Below the pieces are notes generated by a model that had not been told where the DNA came from, did not search any database, and saw only the letters and a program-made list of their open reading frames with translations. Of a DNA stretch of 64,000 bases, positions 1 to 9,066 are shown piece by piece. The number at the start of each line of letters is the position of its first letter. Positions within the stretch are counted from its first letter, which is position 1. The position numbers were made by a program, and so were the translations under genes. Source of the DNA: Methylobacterium sp. AMS5 (GTDB taxonomy: Bacteria; Pseudomonadota; Alphaproteobacteria; Rhizobiales; Beijerinckiaceae); contig NZ_CP006992.1 in NCBI RefSeq assembly GCF_001542815.1, positions 2,733,501-2,797,500 of the forward strand. The letters run 5' to 3'.

Positions 1-1180
1 CAATTCGGGGCCGCTCCCGGCGCCGATCTCGAAGGCGATCAACGACAACGACGTCGTCGCGGCGGCCGTGCTCTCCGGCAACCGCAACTTCGAGGGCCGC
101 GTGAACCCGGACGTGCGGGCAAACTACCTCGCATCGCCGCCGCTGGTGGTCGCCTATGCGCTCGCCGGCTCGCTCCAGATCGACATCACCACGGAGCCGC
201 TCGGCCAGGGTTCGGACGGCAAGCCGGTCTACCTGAAGGACATCTGGCCGTCCTCGGAGGAGGTGAACCGCTTCATCGAGGAGAACATCACCTCGGAGCT
301 GTTCAAGAGCCGCTATGCCGACGTGTTCGGCGGCGACGAGAACTGGAAGGGCGTCGAGGTTACCGAGGCCGAGACCTTCGCCTGGGATGCGGGCTCCACC
401 TATGTGCTGAACCCGCCCTATTTCGAGGGCATGACCAAGACGCCCGACCCGATCACCGACATCGAGGGCGCGCGTATCCTCGGCCTGTTCCTCGACTCGA
501 TCACGACCGACCACATCTCGCCTGCCGGCAACATCCGCGCGGCCTCGCCCGCGGGTGAGTATCTGCAGGAGCATCAGGTGCGCGTGCAGGACTTCAACCA
601 GTACGGCACCCGGCGCGGCAACCACGAGGTGATGATGCGGGGCACGTTCGCCAACATCCGCATCAAGAACCAGATGGTGCGGGACGAGGCCGGCAACGTC
701 GTCGAGGGTGGGTGGACGCTGCACCAGCCCGACGGCGAACGGATGTACATCTACGACGCGGCGATGCGCTACGCCGAAGAGGGCACGCCGCTGGTCGTCT
801 TCGCCGGCAAGGAATACGGCACCGGCTCGTCCCGCGACTGGGCGGCCAAGGGCACCAAGTTGCTCGGCGTGCGCGCCGTGATCGCCGAAAGCTTCGAGCG
901 CATCCACCGCTCGAACCTCGTCGGCATGGGCGTGGTCCCGCTGGTCTTCCAGGGTGAGGAATCCTGGGAATCGCTCGGTCTCAAGGGCGACGAGACCGTG
1001 ACGATCAAGGGGCTGTCCGGCGAGCTGAAGCCGCGCCAGACGCTGACCGCCGAGATCACCTCCGCCGACGGCTCCAAGCGGGAGGTCCCGCTGACCTGCC
1101 GGATCGATACGCTCGACGAGCTGGAATACTTCCGCAACGGCGGCATCCTGCCCTACGTGCTGCGGTCCCTGGCGGCGTAA
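1..1180 (+). CDS. acnA: Aconitate hydratase A, C-terminal part (left edge truncated)
   Basis: Aconitase converts citrate to isocitrate in the TCA cycle using a [4Fe-4S] cluster. The open frame enters from the left edge (first whole codon at base 2) and opens with NSGPLPAPISKAI, the segment that follows the last cluster cysteine in this family. About 390 residues are present, covering the end of the catalytic core and the swivelling C-terminal domain, including the substrate-binding stretch AGKEYGTGSSRDWAAKG and the downstream ERIHRSNLVGMGVVPL. It ends in a normal stop and is followed by a strong terminator, so it closes a transcription unit. The family assignment is secure; only the N-terminal half is missing because of the window edge. 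Confidence 0.97.
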   Translation, partial: NSGPLPAPISKAINDNDVVAAAVLSGNRNFEGRVNPDVRANYLASPPLVVAYALAGSLQIDITTEPLGQGSDGKPVYLKDIWPSSEEVNRFIEENITSELFKSRYADVFGGDENWKGVEVTEAETFAWDAGSTYVLNPPYFEGMTKTPDPITDIEGARILGLFLDSITTDHISPAGNIRAASPAGEYLQEHQVRVQDFNQYGTRRGNHEVMMRGTFANIRIKNQMVRDEAGNVVEGGWTLHQPDGERMYIYDAAMRYAEEGTPLVVFAGKEYGTGSSRDWAAKGTKLLGVRAVIAESFERIHRSNLVGMGVVPLVFQGEESWESLGLKGDETVTIKGLSGELKPRQTLTAEITSADGSKREVPLTCRIDTLDELEYFRNGGILPYVLRSLAA

Positions 1181-1204
1181 GGCCGAGCGACTTCGACGAC
1201 AGGA

Positions 1205-1235
1205 AAGCCTCTCCCGCAAGGGAGGGGCTTTTTTG
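1205..1235 (+). terminator. Rho-independent terminator of acnA
   Basis: A hairpin with arms AGCCTCTCCC and GGGAGGGGCT (one G-T pair) around a GCAA loop is followed directly by a run of six T. It lies 25 bases after the acnA stop. Confidence 0.92.
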
Positions 1236-1271
1236 CTTGGTGATTGTGTAACTCGCAGACCAAGCGGCGAG

Positions 1272-1631
1272 CTACGTGGATGCGGGGTCCGAAAGCGGGG
1301 AAGCCGGCGCCACCTCCTCGACCTCGCTCCCGTCGAGGATGGCGCGCAGAGCCACGACGTGGGCGCGATATGCGGCCGAGCCCGCCGCCGTCACGGCCAG
1401 CCGCGTCCGAGGCCGCTTGCCTACGAAGTCTTTCGTCACCGCGACGTAGCCCGCCCCCTCCAGCGTGGCGAGGTGCGCCCCGAGGTTGCCGTCGGTCAGG
1501 CCGAGTAGGGCGCGCAAGCGCGTGAACTCTAGCAGATGCCGCTTCGGTCCGGCGGCGAGCGCGGCCATGATCCGCAGGCGGGCAGGCGCGTGAATGATGG
1601 GATCAAGGCCCCGGGTTGCCGGACAGGCCAT
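1272..1631 (-). CDS. Winged-helix transcriptional regulator (MarR/ArsR-like)
   Basis: A protein of 119 residues with one winged helix-turn-helix domain. The recognisable parts are HAPARLRIMAAL (helix 1), LTDGNLGAHLATLEGAGYV (HTH plus recognition helix) and a basic wing KRPRTRLAVT. This is the compact family often annotated as a winged-helix DNA-binding protein. Its start codon overlaps the stop of the upstream membrane-protein gene (TGATG), so the two are translationally coupled. By analogy with similar pairs it may control its own operon or cell-envelope genes, but no ligand can be inferred. The convergent acnA terminator separates it from aconitase. Confidence 0.85.
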   Translation of the reverse strand: MACPATRGLDPIIHAPARLRIMAALAAGPKRHLLEFTRLRALLGLTDGNLGAHLATLEGAGYVAVTKDFVGKRPRTRLAVTAAGSAAYRAHVVALRAILDGSEVEEVAPASPLSDPAST

Positions 1632-2215
1632 CAGGTCGGATCGCGCCGGGCCAGCACCAAGCCCGCAGCGATGAGCCCGCCGCCGCCGATCAGTCCGGCG
1701 TAGAGGGGGAACTGAGGGGATGGCACGGCGAAGCCGGCCGCAAACAGCAGCGTCACGGCTACCCCGAGCCCAACGAGCAGCCGCCCGCGCCACAGGCCAG
1801 CGACGAGGTAGGCGAAACCGGTCACGGTGCCGGCGTAGATGCCGTGGGCGTTGGGGTGCCCCGACAGCAGGACGACCGCCCACAGGCCGGCGTAGGCGCT
1901 CATCAGCGCGGCCGAGGCGCCGTAGCGCGCGCCGGCGCCGAAGCCACGCTCCCGGTCGCGGCGGCGTTGGGCGAGCACCAGGGCGACCGTCGCCGCCCAA
2001 CCGAGCGCCACGACGGCCGACCACGCGGGCGCGGCGTGATCCGGGGCCCAAACGGCGCTGGTGAACCCGGCTGCCCAGATGAGGCCCCAGAGGATGAGGA
2101 AGGGGGCGGCGCGCCCGTAGACAAGCGCGGCGAGCAGGCGTCGTTCGCCATCCTCGGCGGCCCGGAGGGAATGGTGCGCGTGATCGCGGGCTTGGATCCG
2201 ATCGTGGGCCGACAT
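1631..2215 (-). CDS. Integral membrane protein of unknown function, co-transcribed with the winged-helix regulator
   Basis: The start was chosen at the ATG (MSAHDRIQARD) preceded by a strong AAAGGAGGT ribosome binding site, giving 194 residues. After a soluble, charged N-terminus there are about five hydrophobic segments (APFLILWGLIWAAGF, SAVVALGWAATVALVLAQ, AALMSAYAGLWAVVLL, TGFAYLVAGLWRG, GLIGGGGLIAAGLVLA). No catalytic motif is visible. The coupling TGATG to the winged-helix gene suggests an operon in which the regulator and membrane protein act together. I do not recognise a named family. Confidence 0.8.
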   Translation of the reverse strand: MSAHDRIQARDHAHHSLRAAEDGERRLLAALVYGRAAPFLILWGLIWAAGFTSAVWAPDHAAPAWSAVVALGWAATVALVLAQRRRDRERGFGAGARYGASAALMSAYAGLWAVVLLSGHPNAHGIYAGTVTGFAYLVAGLWRGRLLVGLGVAVTLLFAAGFAVPSPQFPLYAGLIGGGGLIAAGLVLARRDPT

Positions 2216-2364
2216 GCTGGACCTCCTTTGCAGAATACTCTGTATCACAGAGCTAATCGAAGGCCAAGTTCGTGTCGAGTGCCTCTCGCCCTTCCGATTG
2301 CGCGATGGTGCGCAAAGCATACGATCGCGTTTCGTTCATCGTCGCGAAGGGCGTTGTGAGAGCG

Positions 2365-2766
2365 ATGAAGCGAGGCTCAAAATTCGTCCTCCTGGGCGCC
2401 GGTTTCACAATTCTCGTCATCCTCGCGTTGTTTGGCGGCCCCTGGCTCGCCCTGTGGTACGCGAGCAAGCCGTCGCCGGCCTCACGCCCACCGCTGGCCG
2501 AAGGACTGCCACCGAGTTTTCAAGAGGCTGATCATGCGTTCTCGGCGCGTATTCTGTCCAAATTTCCAGTCGGCTCGCCAGAGGCGAATCTGATCCAAGC
2601 GCTTGATGCGCAAGGTTTTCAGCGCCGCGATAACGGAAAAATTCGAAGTTCGAGCTTCGTTCGACAAGCGCTCCCCTGCAAGCTTATGTGGGAGATCGAT
2701 TGGAGCGCGAACGAAGGTGGCGAAATCACCCGCATAGAGGCGCGCTATCACGGTGTTTGCCTTTGA
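2365..2766 (+). CDS. Hypothetical single-pass membrane protein
   Basis: The frame encodes 133 residues from the ATG that opens MKRGSKFVLLG. In-frame starts also exist further upstream at 2305 and 2272, and no ribosome binding site decides between them. A basic start is followed by one membrane segment (FVLLGAGFTILVILALFGG). The rest looks exported and contains two cysteines (residues CKL and near the end GVCL) that could form a disulfide. Base composition is lower in GC than the neighbours. It is divergent from the 1.6-2.2 kb operon. No family is recognised. Confidence 0.6.
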   Translation: MKRGSKFVLLGAGFTILVILALFGGPWLALWYASKPSPASRPPLAEGLPPSFQEADHAFSARILSKFPVGSPEANLIQALDAQGFQRRDNGKIRSSSFVRQALPCKLMWEIDWSANEGGEITRIEARYHGVCL

Positions 2767-2873
2767 ATAATCTGGCGTGAGCCGACTCTTTCTCGGCGCC
2801 GTCGCGACCGGTATAGGCCGCAGCGAACGCTCGCCCGAAGGCTTTGGCGGGCAAAGACTGGGAAGCGGCGGAC

Positions 2874-3173
2874 ATGATCCTCGAAATCGCGCAGATCGAC
2901 GTGAAGCCCGGTTCGGAAGCCGAATTCGAAGCCGGCATCGCGAAGGCCGCCGAGATTTTCCGGGCCGCCGCCGGTTGCCGCAGCTTCGCGGTGCGCCGCT
3001 CGATCGAGAAGCCGCAGCGCTACCGCCTGCTGATCGAGTGGGATACGCTGGAGGCGCACACCCAGGACTTCACCGGCTCGCAGGCCTGGAAGGACTACCG
3101 GGCGATGGTCTCTCCCTATTTCGAGGCTCCGCCCCAGGTTGAGCACACCGAACTGACGCTTCAGGCATTCTGA
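2874..3173 (+). CDS. Antibiotic biosynthesis monooxygenase (ABM) family protein
   Basis: A protein of 99 residues with the ferredoxin-like alpha/beta fold of the ABM family. It begins ILEIAQIDVKPGSEAEFEAG, then AGCRSFAVRRSIEKPQRY and LLIEWDTLEAHTQDFTGS, the usual order of strand, helix, strand, helix. Family members are small dimeric enzymes that oxidise quinone-like or heme-like compounds without a cofactor, or simply bind such molecules. No substrate can be read from sequence. The ATG at 2874 was preferred to an upstream frame because the family normally starts directly with the first strand. It stands alone between a hypothetical gene and a glutathione transferase. Confidence 0.85.
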   Translation: MILEIAQIDVKPGSEAEFEAGIAKAAEIFRAAAGCRSFAVRRSIEKPQRYRLLIEWDTLEAHTQDFTGSQAWKDYRAMVSPYFEAPPQVEHTELTLQAF

Positions 3174-3297
3174 GTGTCTCGCACGGAACGCCCGCCGCAC
3201 CGTGTTGCCAGAGGCGAGACGGTCGCAGGCCGGGAGTTCAGTGAAGCATCCTAAAACGGCCGCCGAAGGCTGGACGACAAAAGGGGGAGACGGCCTC

Positions 3298-3945
3298 GTG
3301 AAGATGTACGGCAACTGGCGCTCGGCCGCGGCTTTCCGCGTGCGCATCGCCCTCAACCTCAAGGACATCGCCTACGAGGAGGTCTTCCTCGACCTCGATG
3401 CCGGTGACCAGCACAAGCCCGACTTCCTCGCGATCAATCCGCAGGGCGCGGTCCCGGCGCTGTTCGATGGTGAAGGCCCGCCGCTGACGCAGTCGCTGGC
3501 GATCCTCGATTATCTGGAGGAGACCCGGCCTGGGATCTCGCTGCTCCCCGAAGAGCCGCGCGCGCGAGCCCGCGCCCGCTCGCTCGCCCAGGTCGTCGCC
3601 TGCGACACCCATCCCCTCTACGTGCCGCGGGTGCGCACCTTCCTGATGGAGAATTACGGCCTGCCGCGGGAGCGGATGCTGGAATTCCTGCGCAACGCCT
3701 TCACCACCGGTTTGAGGACGCTGGAGACGCGGCTCTCGACGGAGGCCGGCACCGGCCGCTTCTGCCAGGGTGACGCGGTGAGCCACGCCGACCTGTGCCT
3801 CATCAGCCTGTGGGTCGGCACCGGCATTTTCGGGATCGATACCGTTCCCTACCCGACGGTGAAGCGCATCAGCGAGGAACTCTTGTCGCTCGACGCGGTC
3901 GCCCGCGCCCACCCGCTGCGCCAGCCCGGCGCCCCCGGCGCGTAG
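3298..3945 (+). CDS. maiA: Glutathione S-transferase, maleylacetoacetate isomerase-like
   Basis: A zeta-class glutathione transferase of 215 residues. Maleylacetoacetate isomerase uses glutathione to turn maleylacetoacetate into fumarylacetoacetate in tyrosine breakdown. The N-terminal thioredoxin-like domain has the zeta-class pattern GNWRSAAAFRVRIALNLK, with the catalytic serine in RSAAA, and NPQGAVPALFDGEG plus LTQSLAILDYLE for glutathione binding. The C-terminal helical domain has GDAVSHADLCL. The GTG at 3298 follows an AGGGGGAGA ribosome binding site by 7 bases and gives the standard MKMYG start. No other tyrosine-catabolic gene is next to it, so a more general glutathione-dependent role is possible. 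Confidence 0.85.
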   Translation: MKMYGNWRSAAAFRVRIALNLKDIAYEEVFLDLDAGDQHKPDFLAINPQGAVPALFDGEGPPLTQSLAILDYLEETRPGISLLPEEPRARARARSLAQVVACDTHPLYVPRVRTFLMENYGLPRERMLEFLRNAFTTGLRTLETRLSTEAGTGRFCQGDAVSHADLCLISLWVGTGIFGIDTVPYPTVKRISEELLSLDAVARAHPLRQPGAPGA

Positions 3946-4101
3946 CCGAAAATTTTTTACGAAACACTTCCTCCAGTAATGTCCGATTTGCGTCCTACTC
4001 ACGCGGCGAACGTGTGGGTGCCTGCACGGTTACTAATGTAAGATCATTCCAAACAGAATGGCTGCCGAGCGAGGCGGCCTGCGACGGGATTGGGGGCGAG
4101 G

Positions 4102-5433
4102 ATGGTTCCGAGCGAATCGGTCACGGATCAGCACAAGATCGTCGTGGTGGGGGGAGGGGCCGCCGGGCTGGAACTGGTGACCAAGCTCGGCAACAATTAC
4201 GGCAAGCGCGGCAAGGCCCACATCACCCTGGTGGACCGGGCGCGCACCCATATCTGGAAGCCGCTGCTGCACGAGGTCGCCGCCGGCTCGCTCGATGTCG
4301 GCCACCATGCGGTCGATTACCTGCACCACGCCCATGCCAACCACTTCCGCTACCGCATCGGCGAGATGACCGGCCTCGATCGCGAGAAGCGGGTGATCCA
4401 TCTCGCCGCCAGTCGTGACAGCGAGGGGCGCGAAGTCACGCCCGTGCGCACCATTCCCTACGACACGCTGATCATGGCGGTGGGCTCCACCACCAACGAT
4501 TTCGGCACGCCGGGCGTCGCCGAGCACGCCATTGCCCTCGACACCAAGGAGCAGGCGCTGCGCTTCCATCAGCGCCTCGTCAACGGCATGCTGCGCGCCC
4601 ACACTCAGGAGGGTCCGGTGCGGCCCGGGCAGCTCCATGTGGCGGTGATCGGTGCGGGCGCGACCGGCACCGAGCTGGCGGCGGAACTGCACCGTACCAC
4701 CCGCGAGGTCGCTCGCACGGGCCTCGACCGCATCGACCCGGCCAAGGATCTGAAGATCACCCTGATCGAGGCCGCCGACCGCATCCTGCCCGCCGTGCCG
4801 CAGAGGCTCGCGGGTGAGGTGATGGGCCAACTCGCCAAGATCGGCGTCGAGGTCCGGGTGCAGGCCCGCGTCACCGAAGTGCGGGCCGACGGCGTCCAGC
4901 TCGCCGATGGCGGCTTCATCCCCTCCGAACTCGTGGTCTGGGCTGCGGGCGTGAAGGGGCCGGCCTTCCTCAAGGATCTCGGTGGGCTCGAGAGCACCCG
5001 CAACAACCAGCTCGTCATCACGGCGACGCTGCAGACCTCCCGCGACCCGGACATCTTCGCCATGGGTGATTGTGCCTACCTCGTCGAGGAAGGCTCCCAG
5101 ACGCCGATCCCGCCGCGCGCCCAGGCGGCTCACCAGCAGGCCTCGCACCTCTACGGGCAGATGGCCAAACGTCTCGCGGGCCGGCCGCTGAAACCGTTCA
5201 AGTATCGCGACTTCGGCTCGCTCGTCTCGCTCGGAGAGTACACGGCCGTCGGTAACCTGATGGGCTTTATCCAGGGGAAGAACATGTTCATCGCCGGATT
5301 GTTCGCCCGGCTCATGTACCGTTCGCTCTACAAGATGCACGAGACGGCCGTGAACGGCTGGTGGAAGACGAGCCTCGATACCCTGGCCCGGGCGCTCACC
5401 CGGCGCACCGAGCCGCGGGTGAAGCTGCACTGA
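4102..5433 (+). CDS. ndh: Type II NADH dehydrogenase (NDH-2), FAD-dependent
   Basis: A protein of 443 residues with two Rossmann dinucleotide-binding motifs: VVVGGGAAGLELV near the N-terminus for FAD and VAVIGAGATGTELAAEL around residue 180 for NADH. IFAMGDCAY near residue 325 is the second FAD contact. The C-terminal part (LMGFIQGKNMFIAGLFARLMYRS) is amphipathic or hydrophobic, as in membrane-associated NDH-2 enzymes that pass electrons from NADH to quinone without pumping protons. The ATG at 4102 lies just after GGGGGCGAGG. An AT-rich stretch upstream (3950-4060) probably holds its promoter. Confidence 0.92.
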   Translation: MVPSESVTDQHKIVVVGGGAAGLELVTKLGNNYGKRGKAHITLVDRARTHIWKPLLHEVAAGSLDVGHHAVDYLHHAHANHFRYRIGEMTGLDREKRVIHLAASRDSEGREVTPVRTIPYDTLIMAVGSTTNDFGTPGVAEHAIALDTKEQALRFHQRLVNGMLRAHTQEGPVRPGQLHVAVIGAGATGTELAAELHRTTREVARTGLDRIDPAKDLKITLIEAADRILPAVPQRLAGEVMGQLAKIGVEVRVQARVTEVRADGVQLADGGFIPSELVVWAAGVKGPAFLKDLGGLESTRNNQLVITATLQTSRDPDIFAMGDCAYLVEEGSQTPIPPRAQAAHQQASHLYGQMAKRLAGRPLKPFKYRDFGSLVSLGEYTAVGNLMGFIQGKNMFIAGLFARLMYRSLYKMHETAVNGWWKTSLDTLARALTRRTEPRVKLH

Positions 5434-5518
5434 CGACGCCCGAGACTTGATCCGGCGGGCGGGCGCGACATGTTCCCGATCCGTCGGCTCGATGAAGAAG
5501 CCGGCGGAAGGAGACGCC

Positions 5519-5845
5519 ATGATCCTCGTCAGCGTAATGTACCCGAGCGGCGCCGGCACCCGTTTCGACATGGACTACTATCTGAACAAGCACATGCCGC
5601 TGGTCAGTGAACGCTGGACCGCGAAGGGTCTGCATGACTACACGGTCGTGACGGGGACCGGCACGCCGGATGGCGGCGCGCCGCCCTACCAAGTCGTGGC
5701 GCTGCTGCGCTTCGAGTCCGCCGACGCGTTCAAGGCCGCCGCGTCAGCGGATGGGACGGAGATTTTCGGGGACATCCCGAACTTCACCGACACGCAGCCG
5801 ACCGTGCAGCTCAGCGAATTTGCGGCGTCTGAAGTGAGAGGTTGA
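5519..5845 (+). CDS. EthD family protein
   Basis: A protein of 108 residues starting at the ATG after GGAAGGAGACGCC. It has the EthD pattern: VMYPSGAGTRFDMDYYLNKH followed by MPLVSERW, then APPYQVVALLRFES and the end-of-domain GDIPNFTDTQPTVQLSEF. EthD proteins are small ferredoxin-fold dimers first found with the ethyl tert-butyl ether cytochrome P450 system. Their chemical role is unclear. The stop overlaps the start of the following gene (TGATG), so the two are a coupled pair. Confidence 0.9.
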   Translation: MILVSVMYPSGAGTRFDMDYYLNKHMPLVSERWTAKGLHDYTVVTGTGTPDGGAPPYQVVALLRFESADAFKAAASADGTEIFGDIPNFTDTQPTVQLSEFAASEVRG

Positions 5846-6156
5846 TGATCGACATCATCAAGCAGATCCAGGCCTCCAATCCGGGGCTCGGCACGACGAT
5901 CATCGTACTGCGTGCCGATTCGCGGGCGCTGGCCGATCCGGCGACGCTGACGCCTGAGGCGAAGGCGTGGATCGATGCGAACGCACCGGAGGCACGCCTC
6001 TCGCAGGAGACGGTGCTTCTGGCGCCCTATCCCGGTGGCATGCCGACGGAGCGCACGGTCACGGTGCTGGCCTTCTCCGACGCGCGCCACCTTGCCGCCT
6101 TCGCGACGGCCTGGACCGGCGATCCGACGCTCGATGACGACGTGGACGCCGCTTGA
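5845..6156 (+). CDS. Hypothetical protein coupled to the EthD-like gene
   Basis: A protein of 103 residues read from the ATG overlapping the EthD stop. It shows regular strand-helix alternation (GTTIIVLRADSRALA, TERTVTVLAFSDARHLAAFA) with no cysteines and no membrane segment, so it is probably a small cytosolic alpha/beta protein. The DARHLAAFATAW part resembles the helix of small dimeric alpha/beta-barrel proteins, which would suit a partner of an EthD protein. That is inference only and no family was recognised. Confidence 0.7.
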   Translation: MIDIIKQIQASNPGLGTTIIVLRADSRALADPATLTPEAKAWIDANAPEARLSQETVLLAPYPGGMPTERTVTVLAFSDARHLAAFATAWTGDPTLDDDVDAA

Positions 6157-6241
6157 TCACGGCCGGGTCCGCGCCTGCCCGAGAGGCAGGGGCGGCCTCG
6201 CTTCAGCGTGAGAGTGCCGCCGCGATGGAGCCGCGCGGTGC

Positions 6242-7615
6242 TCAGTCCGCGTCGATGATCCGGGCGGCGGCGGTGATCATGTCCTTCATCGCCGCGTTCG
6301 CGGCCTGATAGGCCGGGGTGCCGACATCCCAGTTGCTCTGGGCCAGGGCTTTCACCATCCGCTCGGCCTCGTTGTGGGCGGTTGCCTCGGCCTTCAGGAA
6401 GGCTTCGGCCGCGTTCCGGCGGATCGGATCGGAGGTCAGGCCTTCCACCGCCTGCCGGGCGGCCCGGCCCCGCAGGATCGCCGCCGCCGGATCGGCGGGC
6501 GCCGCGCCGAGCAGGATCGTCGCGAGACCGCGCTTCCACAGGCCGAGATCGGCCGGCAGACGCACCAATTCGTACAGCTCGACCCCACTCGGATCCGCCA
6601 GCGCCGTCTGTGCCACCGTCTCGGCCTTCACGAGGCGTTTGGTGATGGCATCGATCTCGGTGCGGGTCTTGGCGGCCTTGGCGGCGATGCTCTGGACGCT
6701 GCTCGAAATCTCAGCCGTCGCGCTGCTCTGCTGCGTGATGGCCGCCGCGAGGGCCGTGGTCATCTCGCTCGTGCGGGCGATCCGTTCGGCCGCGCTCTCG
6801 ACGCGAGCGCCGAGGCTGTCGACGACGCTGCTTCCTGTGGAGACCGCTCCGCGGCTCTCCTCGACGGCACGGGCGATCTGGCTCATTTCGCCCTGGAGGG
6901 TGTTGAGCCACGTGCGGATCTGCTCGGTCGAGCGCGCGGTCTGGCCCGAGAGCGATTTCACCTCGGCGGCGACCACCGAGAAGCCGCGTCCCGCCTCACC
7001 CGCGCGGGCCGCCTCGATGGTGGCGTTGAGGGCGAGCAAATTGGTCTGGCTCGAGATCGTGGCGATGGTGCCCGCCATGGTGCCGATCTCGGCGATGGCG
7101 TTCTGGAGAAGCTGGAGGCGCTCGTCGATCTGGTGGGTGCGGTCGCGGATCGCGTCCATGGCCGAGCGGGCATTGCCGACGTCGGACATGCAGGCCGTCA
7201 TCGCTTGGCGCGCCTCGGCAGCGTTGGAGCCGGCGACCTCCGAGGTCTCGGCGACCTCGGCAATCGAGGCGCCCATCTCTTCGATCGCGCTCGCGATGGT
7301 CTGCGTCGATTGCGCGACTTCGCCCACGTCGTAGGTCGTCCAGCCGATATTGATCGCGCCTTCCGAGGCTTCCCTGGCGACGGCGGCGATGTTGGCTCGT
7401 TCGGCACGCAGATCGTTGCGCCGTACCCGCTCGAGGTCGCTCAGGGCGGCACCCACCGCGTGACCCGGCACGGTGGTTTCGTCGAATCCGGCGCGATTGG
7501 CGAGGCGCTGAATCGCCGCGATCAGACGCGCGTCGTCGGAAGGGCCGGCGGTCGGGATCTCGGATGAAACAGGTGCGGACGATGCGGCAGTACGGCCGAG
7601 CTTGAGAGACAGCAT
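6242..7615 (-). CDS. Soluble methyl-accepting chemotaxis protein
   Basis: A chemoreceptor of 457 residues with no membrane segment. A long coiled-coil region carries the conserved hairpin tip that binds CheA/CheW, in [19 protein letters not shown] and [17 protein letters not shown], at about residues 190-225. The signalling domain is central rather than terminal. About 110 residues follow it (from [11 protein letters not shown] to IIDAD) and form a helical C-terminal domain with histidine and tryptophan, perhaps the input domain. The ATG at 7615 (MLSLKLGR) was preferred to an upstream TTG. It is probably cytoplasmic and senses an internal signal. Which one is unknown. Confidence 0.88.
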   Translation of the reverse strand: MLSLKLGRTAASSAPVSSEIPTAGPSDDARLIAAIQRLANRAGFDETTVPGHAVGAALSDLERVRRNDLRAERANIAAVAREASEGAINIGWTTYDVGEVAQSTQTIASAIEEMGASIAEVAETSEVAGSNAAEARQAMTACMSDVGNARSAMDAIRDRTHQIDERLQLLQNAIAEIGTMAGTIATISSQTNLLALNATIEAARAGEAGRGFSVVAAEVKSLSGQTARSTEQIRTWLNTLQGEMSQIARAVEESRGAVSTGSSVVDSLGARVESAAERIARTSEMTTALAAAITQQSSATAEISSSVQSIAAKAAKTRTEIDAITKRLVKAETVAQTALADPSGVELYELVRLPADLGLWKRGLATILLGAAPADPAAAILRGRAARQAVEGLTSDPIRRNAAEAFLKAEATAHNEAERMVKALAQSNWDVGTPAYQAANAAMKDMITAAARIIDAD

Positions 7616-7912
7616 GGCTTCAGAGGCCCCCAATTACTTTTTTTGCCACTTATTATGGAGAGGCCTGCCCAGAAAGGTTTCGCTCGGTGGCAAAGACACA
7701 GCCATCGGTTGAGTAAGATTGGGCGCAGCACTCTCTATCATGTCGCCGCCGACTATTAGCGATGCCCAGTTAACGTTGGATTTAAGTGATTTGGAGCATG
7801 CATCTAAGGTGTTGATGAAAATTATCGAATGACACATTTCGTCTGTTGATGCTTCAGCAAGGTTGAGGTTTCTTGCATGTCATGCCGGGCGCACCTGTGC
7901 GGGTGCAGCAAA

Positions 7913-7929
7913 ATTTTGCGTCGCAAAAT
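7913..7929. promoter_or_regulatory. Perfect 17-base palindrome upstream of nadA
   Basis: ATTTTGCG-T-CGCAAAAT is a perfect 8-1-8 inverted repeat about 95 bases before the nadA start. It may be an operator or an RNA hairpin. The binding protein is not known. Confidence 0.5.
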
Positions 7930-7932
7930 CGT

Positions 7933-8009
7933 TATGCTCAGTCTCAGCATATCTGGACATTGCCACAGGCGGCGCCTAACTTAGGCGGCACAATGCTCAT
8001 TTTGAGCAT
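7933..8009. promoter_or_regulatory. Paired operator-like palindromes of the nadABC operon
   Basis: Two related inverted repeats lie 59 bases apart, centre to centre. The first is TATGCT-N7-AGCATA at 7933-7951. The second is ATGCTCA-TTT-TGAGCAT at 7993-8009, perfect in both arms and ending just before the AAAGGAG ribosome binding site of nadA. The position of the second would block transcription or translation of nadA. Alphaproteobacteria have a predicted NAD-gene repressor, NadQ, that acts on nad operons. Assigning these sites to NadQ is inference. Confidence 0.6.
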
Positions 8010-8022
8010 AAAGGAGACCGCG

Positions 8023-9066
8023 ATGTCCGAGGCAGGATCCGCCCTTCGCGAGCCGGCCGACCGGGCCTTCCCGCTGCCCGATCTCTACGCGCGCGTCAGC
8101 CGTCACGTGCCCGCGATCGAGTGGCCGGCGCTGGCTCCCGACGTCGAAGCCATCCTGCGCCTGAAACGCGAGCGCAACGCGGTGGTTCTGGCGCACAACT
8201 ACCAAGCGCCGGAGATTTTCCACACCGTGGCGGACATCGTCGGCGACAGTCTCGCTCTGGCGCGCGAGGCCGCGCGGGTCGATGCGGACGTCATCGTGCT
8301 GGCCGGTGTCCACTTCATGGCCGAGACCGCCAAGCTGTTGAACCCCGGCAAGACCGTGCTGATGCCCGATATGGCCGCCGGCTGCTCGCTCGCCGATTCG
8401 ATCACCGCAGCCGACGTGCGGGCCCTGCGTGCCAAGTATCCGGGCGTGCCGGTCGTGACCTACGTCAACACCTCCGCCGCGGTGAAGGCGGAGTCGGACG
8501 TCTGCTGCACCTCCGGCAACGCCGCCGACGTCGTGCGCGCCCTCGGCGTGCCGCGGGTTCTGATGATTCCGGACGAGTTCCTGGCCCGCAACGTCCAGAA
8601 GCAGGTGCCCGAGGTCGAGATGCTGACCTGGGCCGGACATTGCGAGGTGCATGAGCGCTTCACCCCGGCCGACATCGCCGACGTGCGCGAAAGCTATCCC
8701 GGCATCACCGTGATCGCCCATCCGGAATGCCCGCCTGACGTGGTCGAGGCCTCGGACTTTTCCGGCTCGACGGCGATGATGATGAACTACGTCACCGAGA
8801 AACGACCGTCCCAGGTCGTGCTCGTGACCGAGTGCTCGATGGCCGACAACATCGCGGTGGCCAACCCCGACATCGAGTTCATCAAGCCCTGCAACCTCTG
8901 CCCGCACATGAAGCGGATAACCTTGCGCAACATCCGTGAGGCGCTGGAGACGATGACGCACGAGATCACCGTCGAGGAAGGGCTGGCCGAGCGGGCGCGC
9001 CTCGCCGTCGAACGGATGCTCGCGGTGAAGCCGACCCAGACCGTCTCACCGCGGCAGGCCGCCTGA
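8023..9066 (+). CDS. nadA: Quinolinate synthase A
   Basis: NadA condenses iminoaspartate with dihydroxyacetone phosphate to quinolinate, the second step of de novo NAD synthesis, using a [4Fe-4S] cluster. The protein has 347 residues. Family blocks are visible in order: [82 protein letters not shown] and the C-terminal CNLCPHMK. The cysteines that hold the cluster are among them. The ATG at 8023 was chosen because of the AAAGGAG site 6 bases before it and the palindromic operator upstream. It is first in nadABC, overlapping nadB by one base. Confidence 0.97.
   Translation: MSEAGSALREPADRAFPLPDLYARVSRHVPAIEWPALAPDVEAILRLKRERNAVVLAHNYQAPEIFHTVADIVGDSLALAREAARVDADVIVLAGVHFMAETAKLLNPGKTVLMPDMAAGCSLADSITAADVRALRAKYPGVPVVTYVNTSAAVKAESDVCCTSGNAADVVRALGVPRVLMIPDEFLARNVQKQVPEVEMLTWAGHCEVHERFTPADIADVRESYPGITVIAHPECPPDVVEASDFSGSTAMMMNYVTEKRPSQVVLVTECSMADNIAVANPDIEFIKPCNLCPHMKRITLRNIREALETMTHEITVEEGLAERARLAVERMLAVKPTQTVSPRQAA

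Larger units (their letters stand above)
7616..8022. other. 407-base divergent intergenic region between the chemoreceptor and nadA
   Basis: No gene is seen. The chemoreceptor side is AT-richer than the surroundings and must hold its promoter. The nadA side holds three palindromes, listed separately. Confidence 0.7.

Noticed and set aside
1631..2359. A plus-strand gene across 1616-2359
   Set aside because: It is the antisense of the membrane protein and regulator, has no ribosome site and an unlikely composition.
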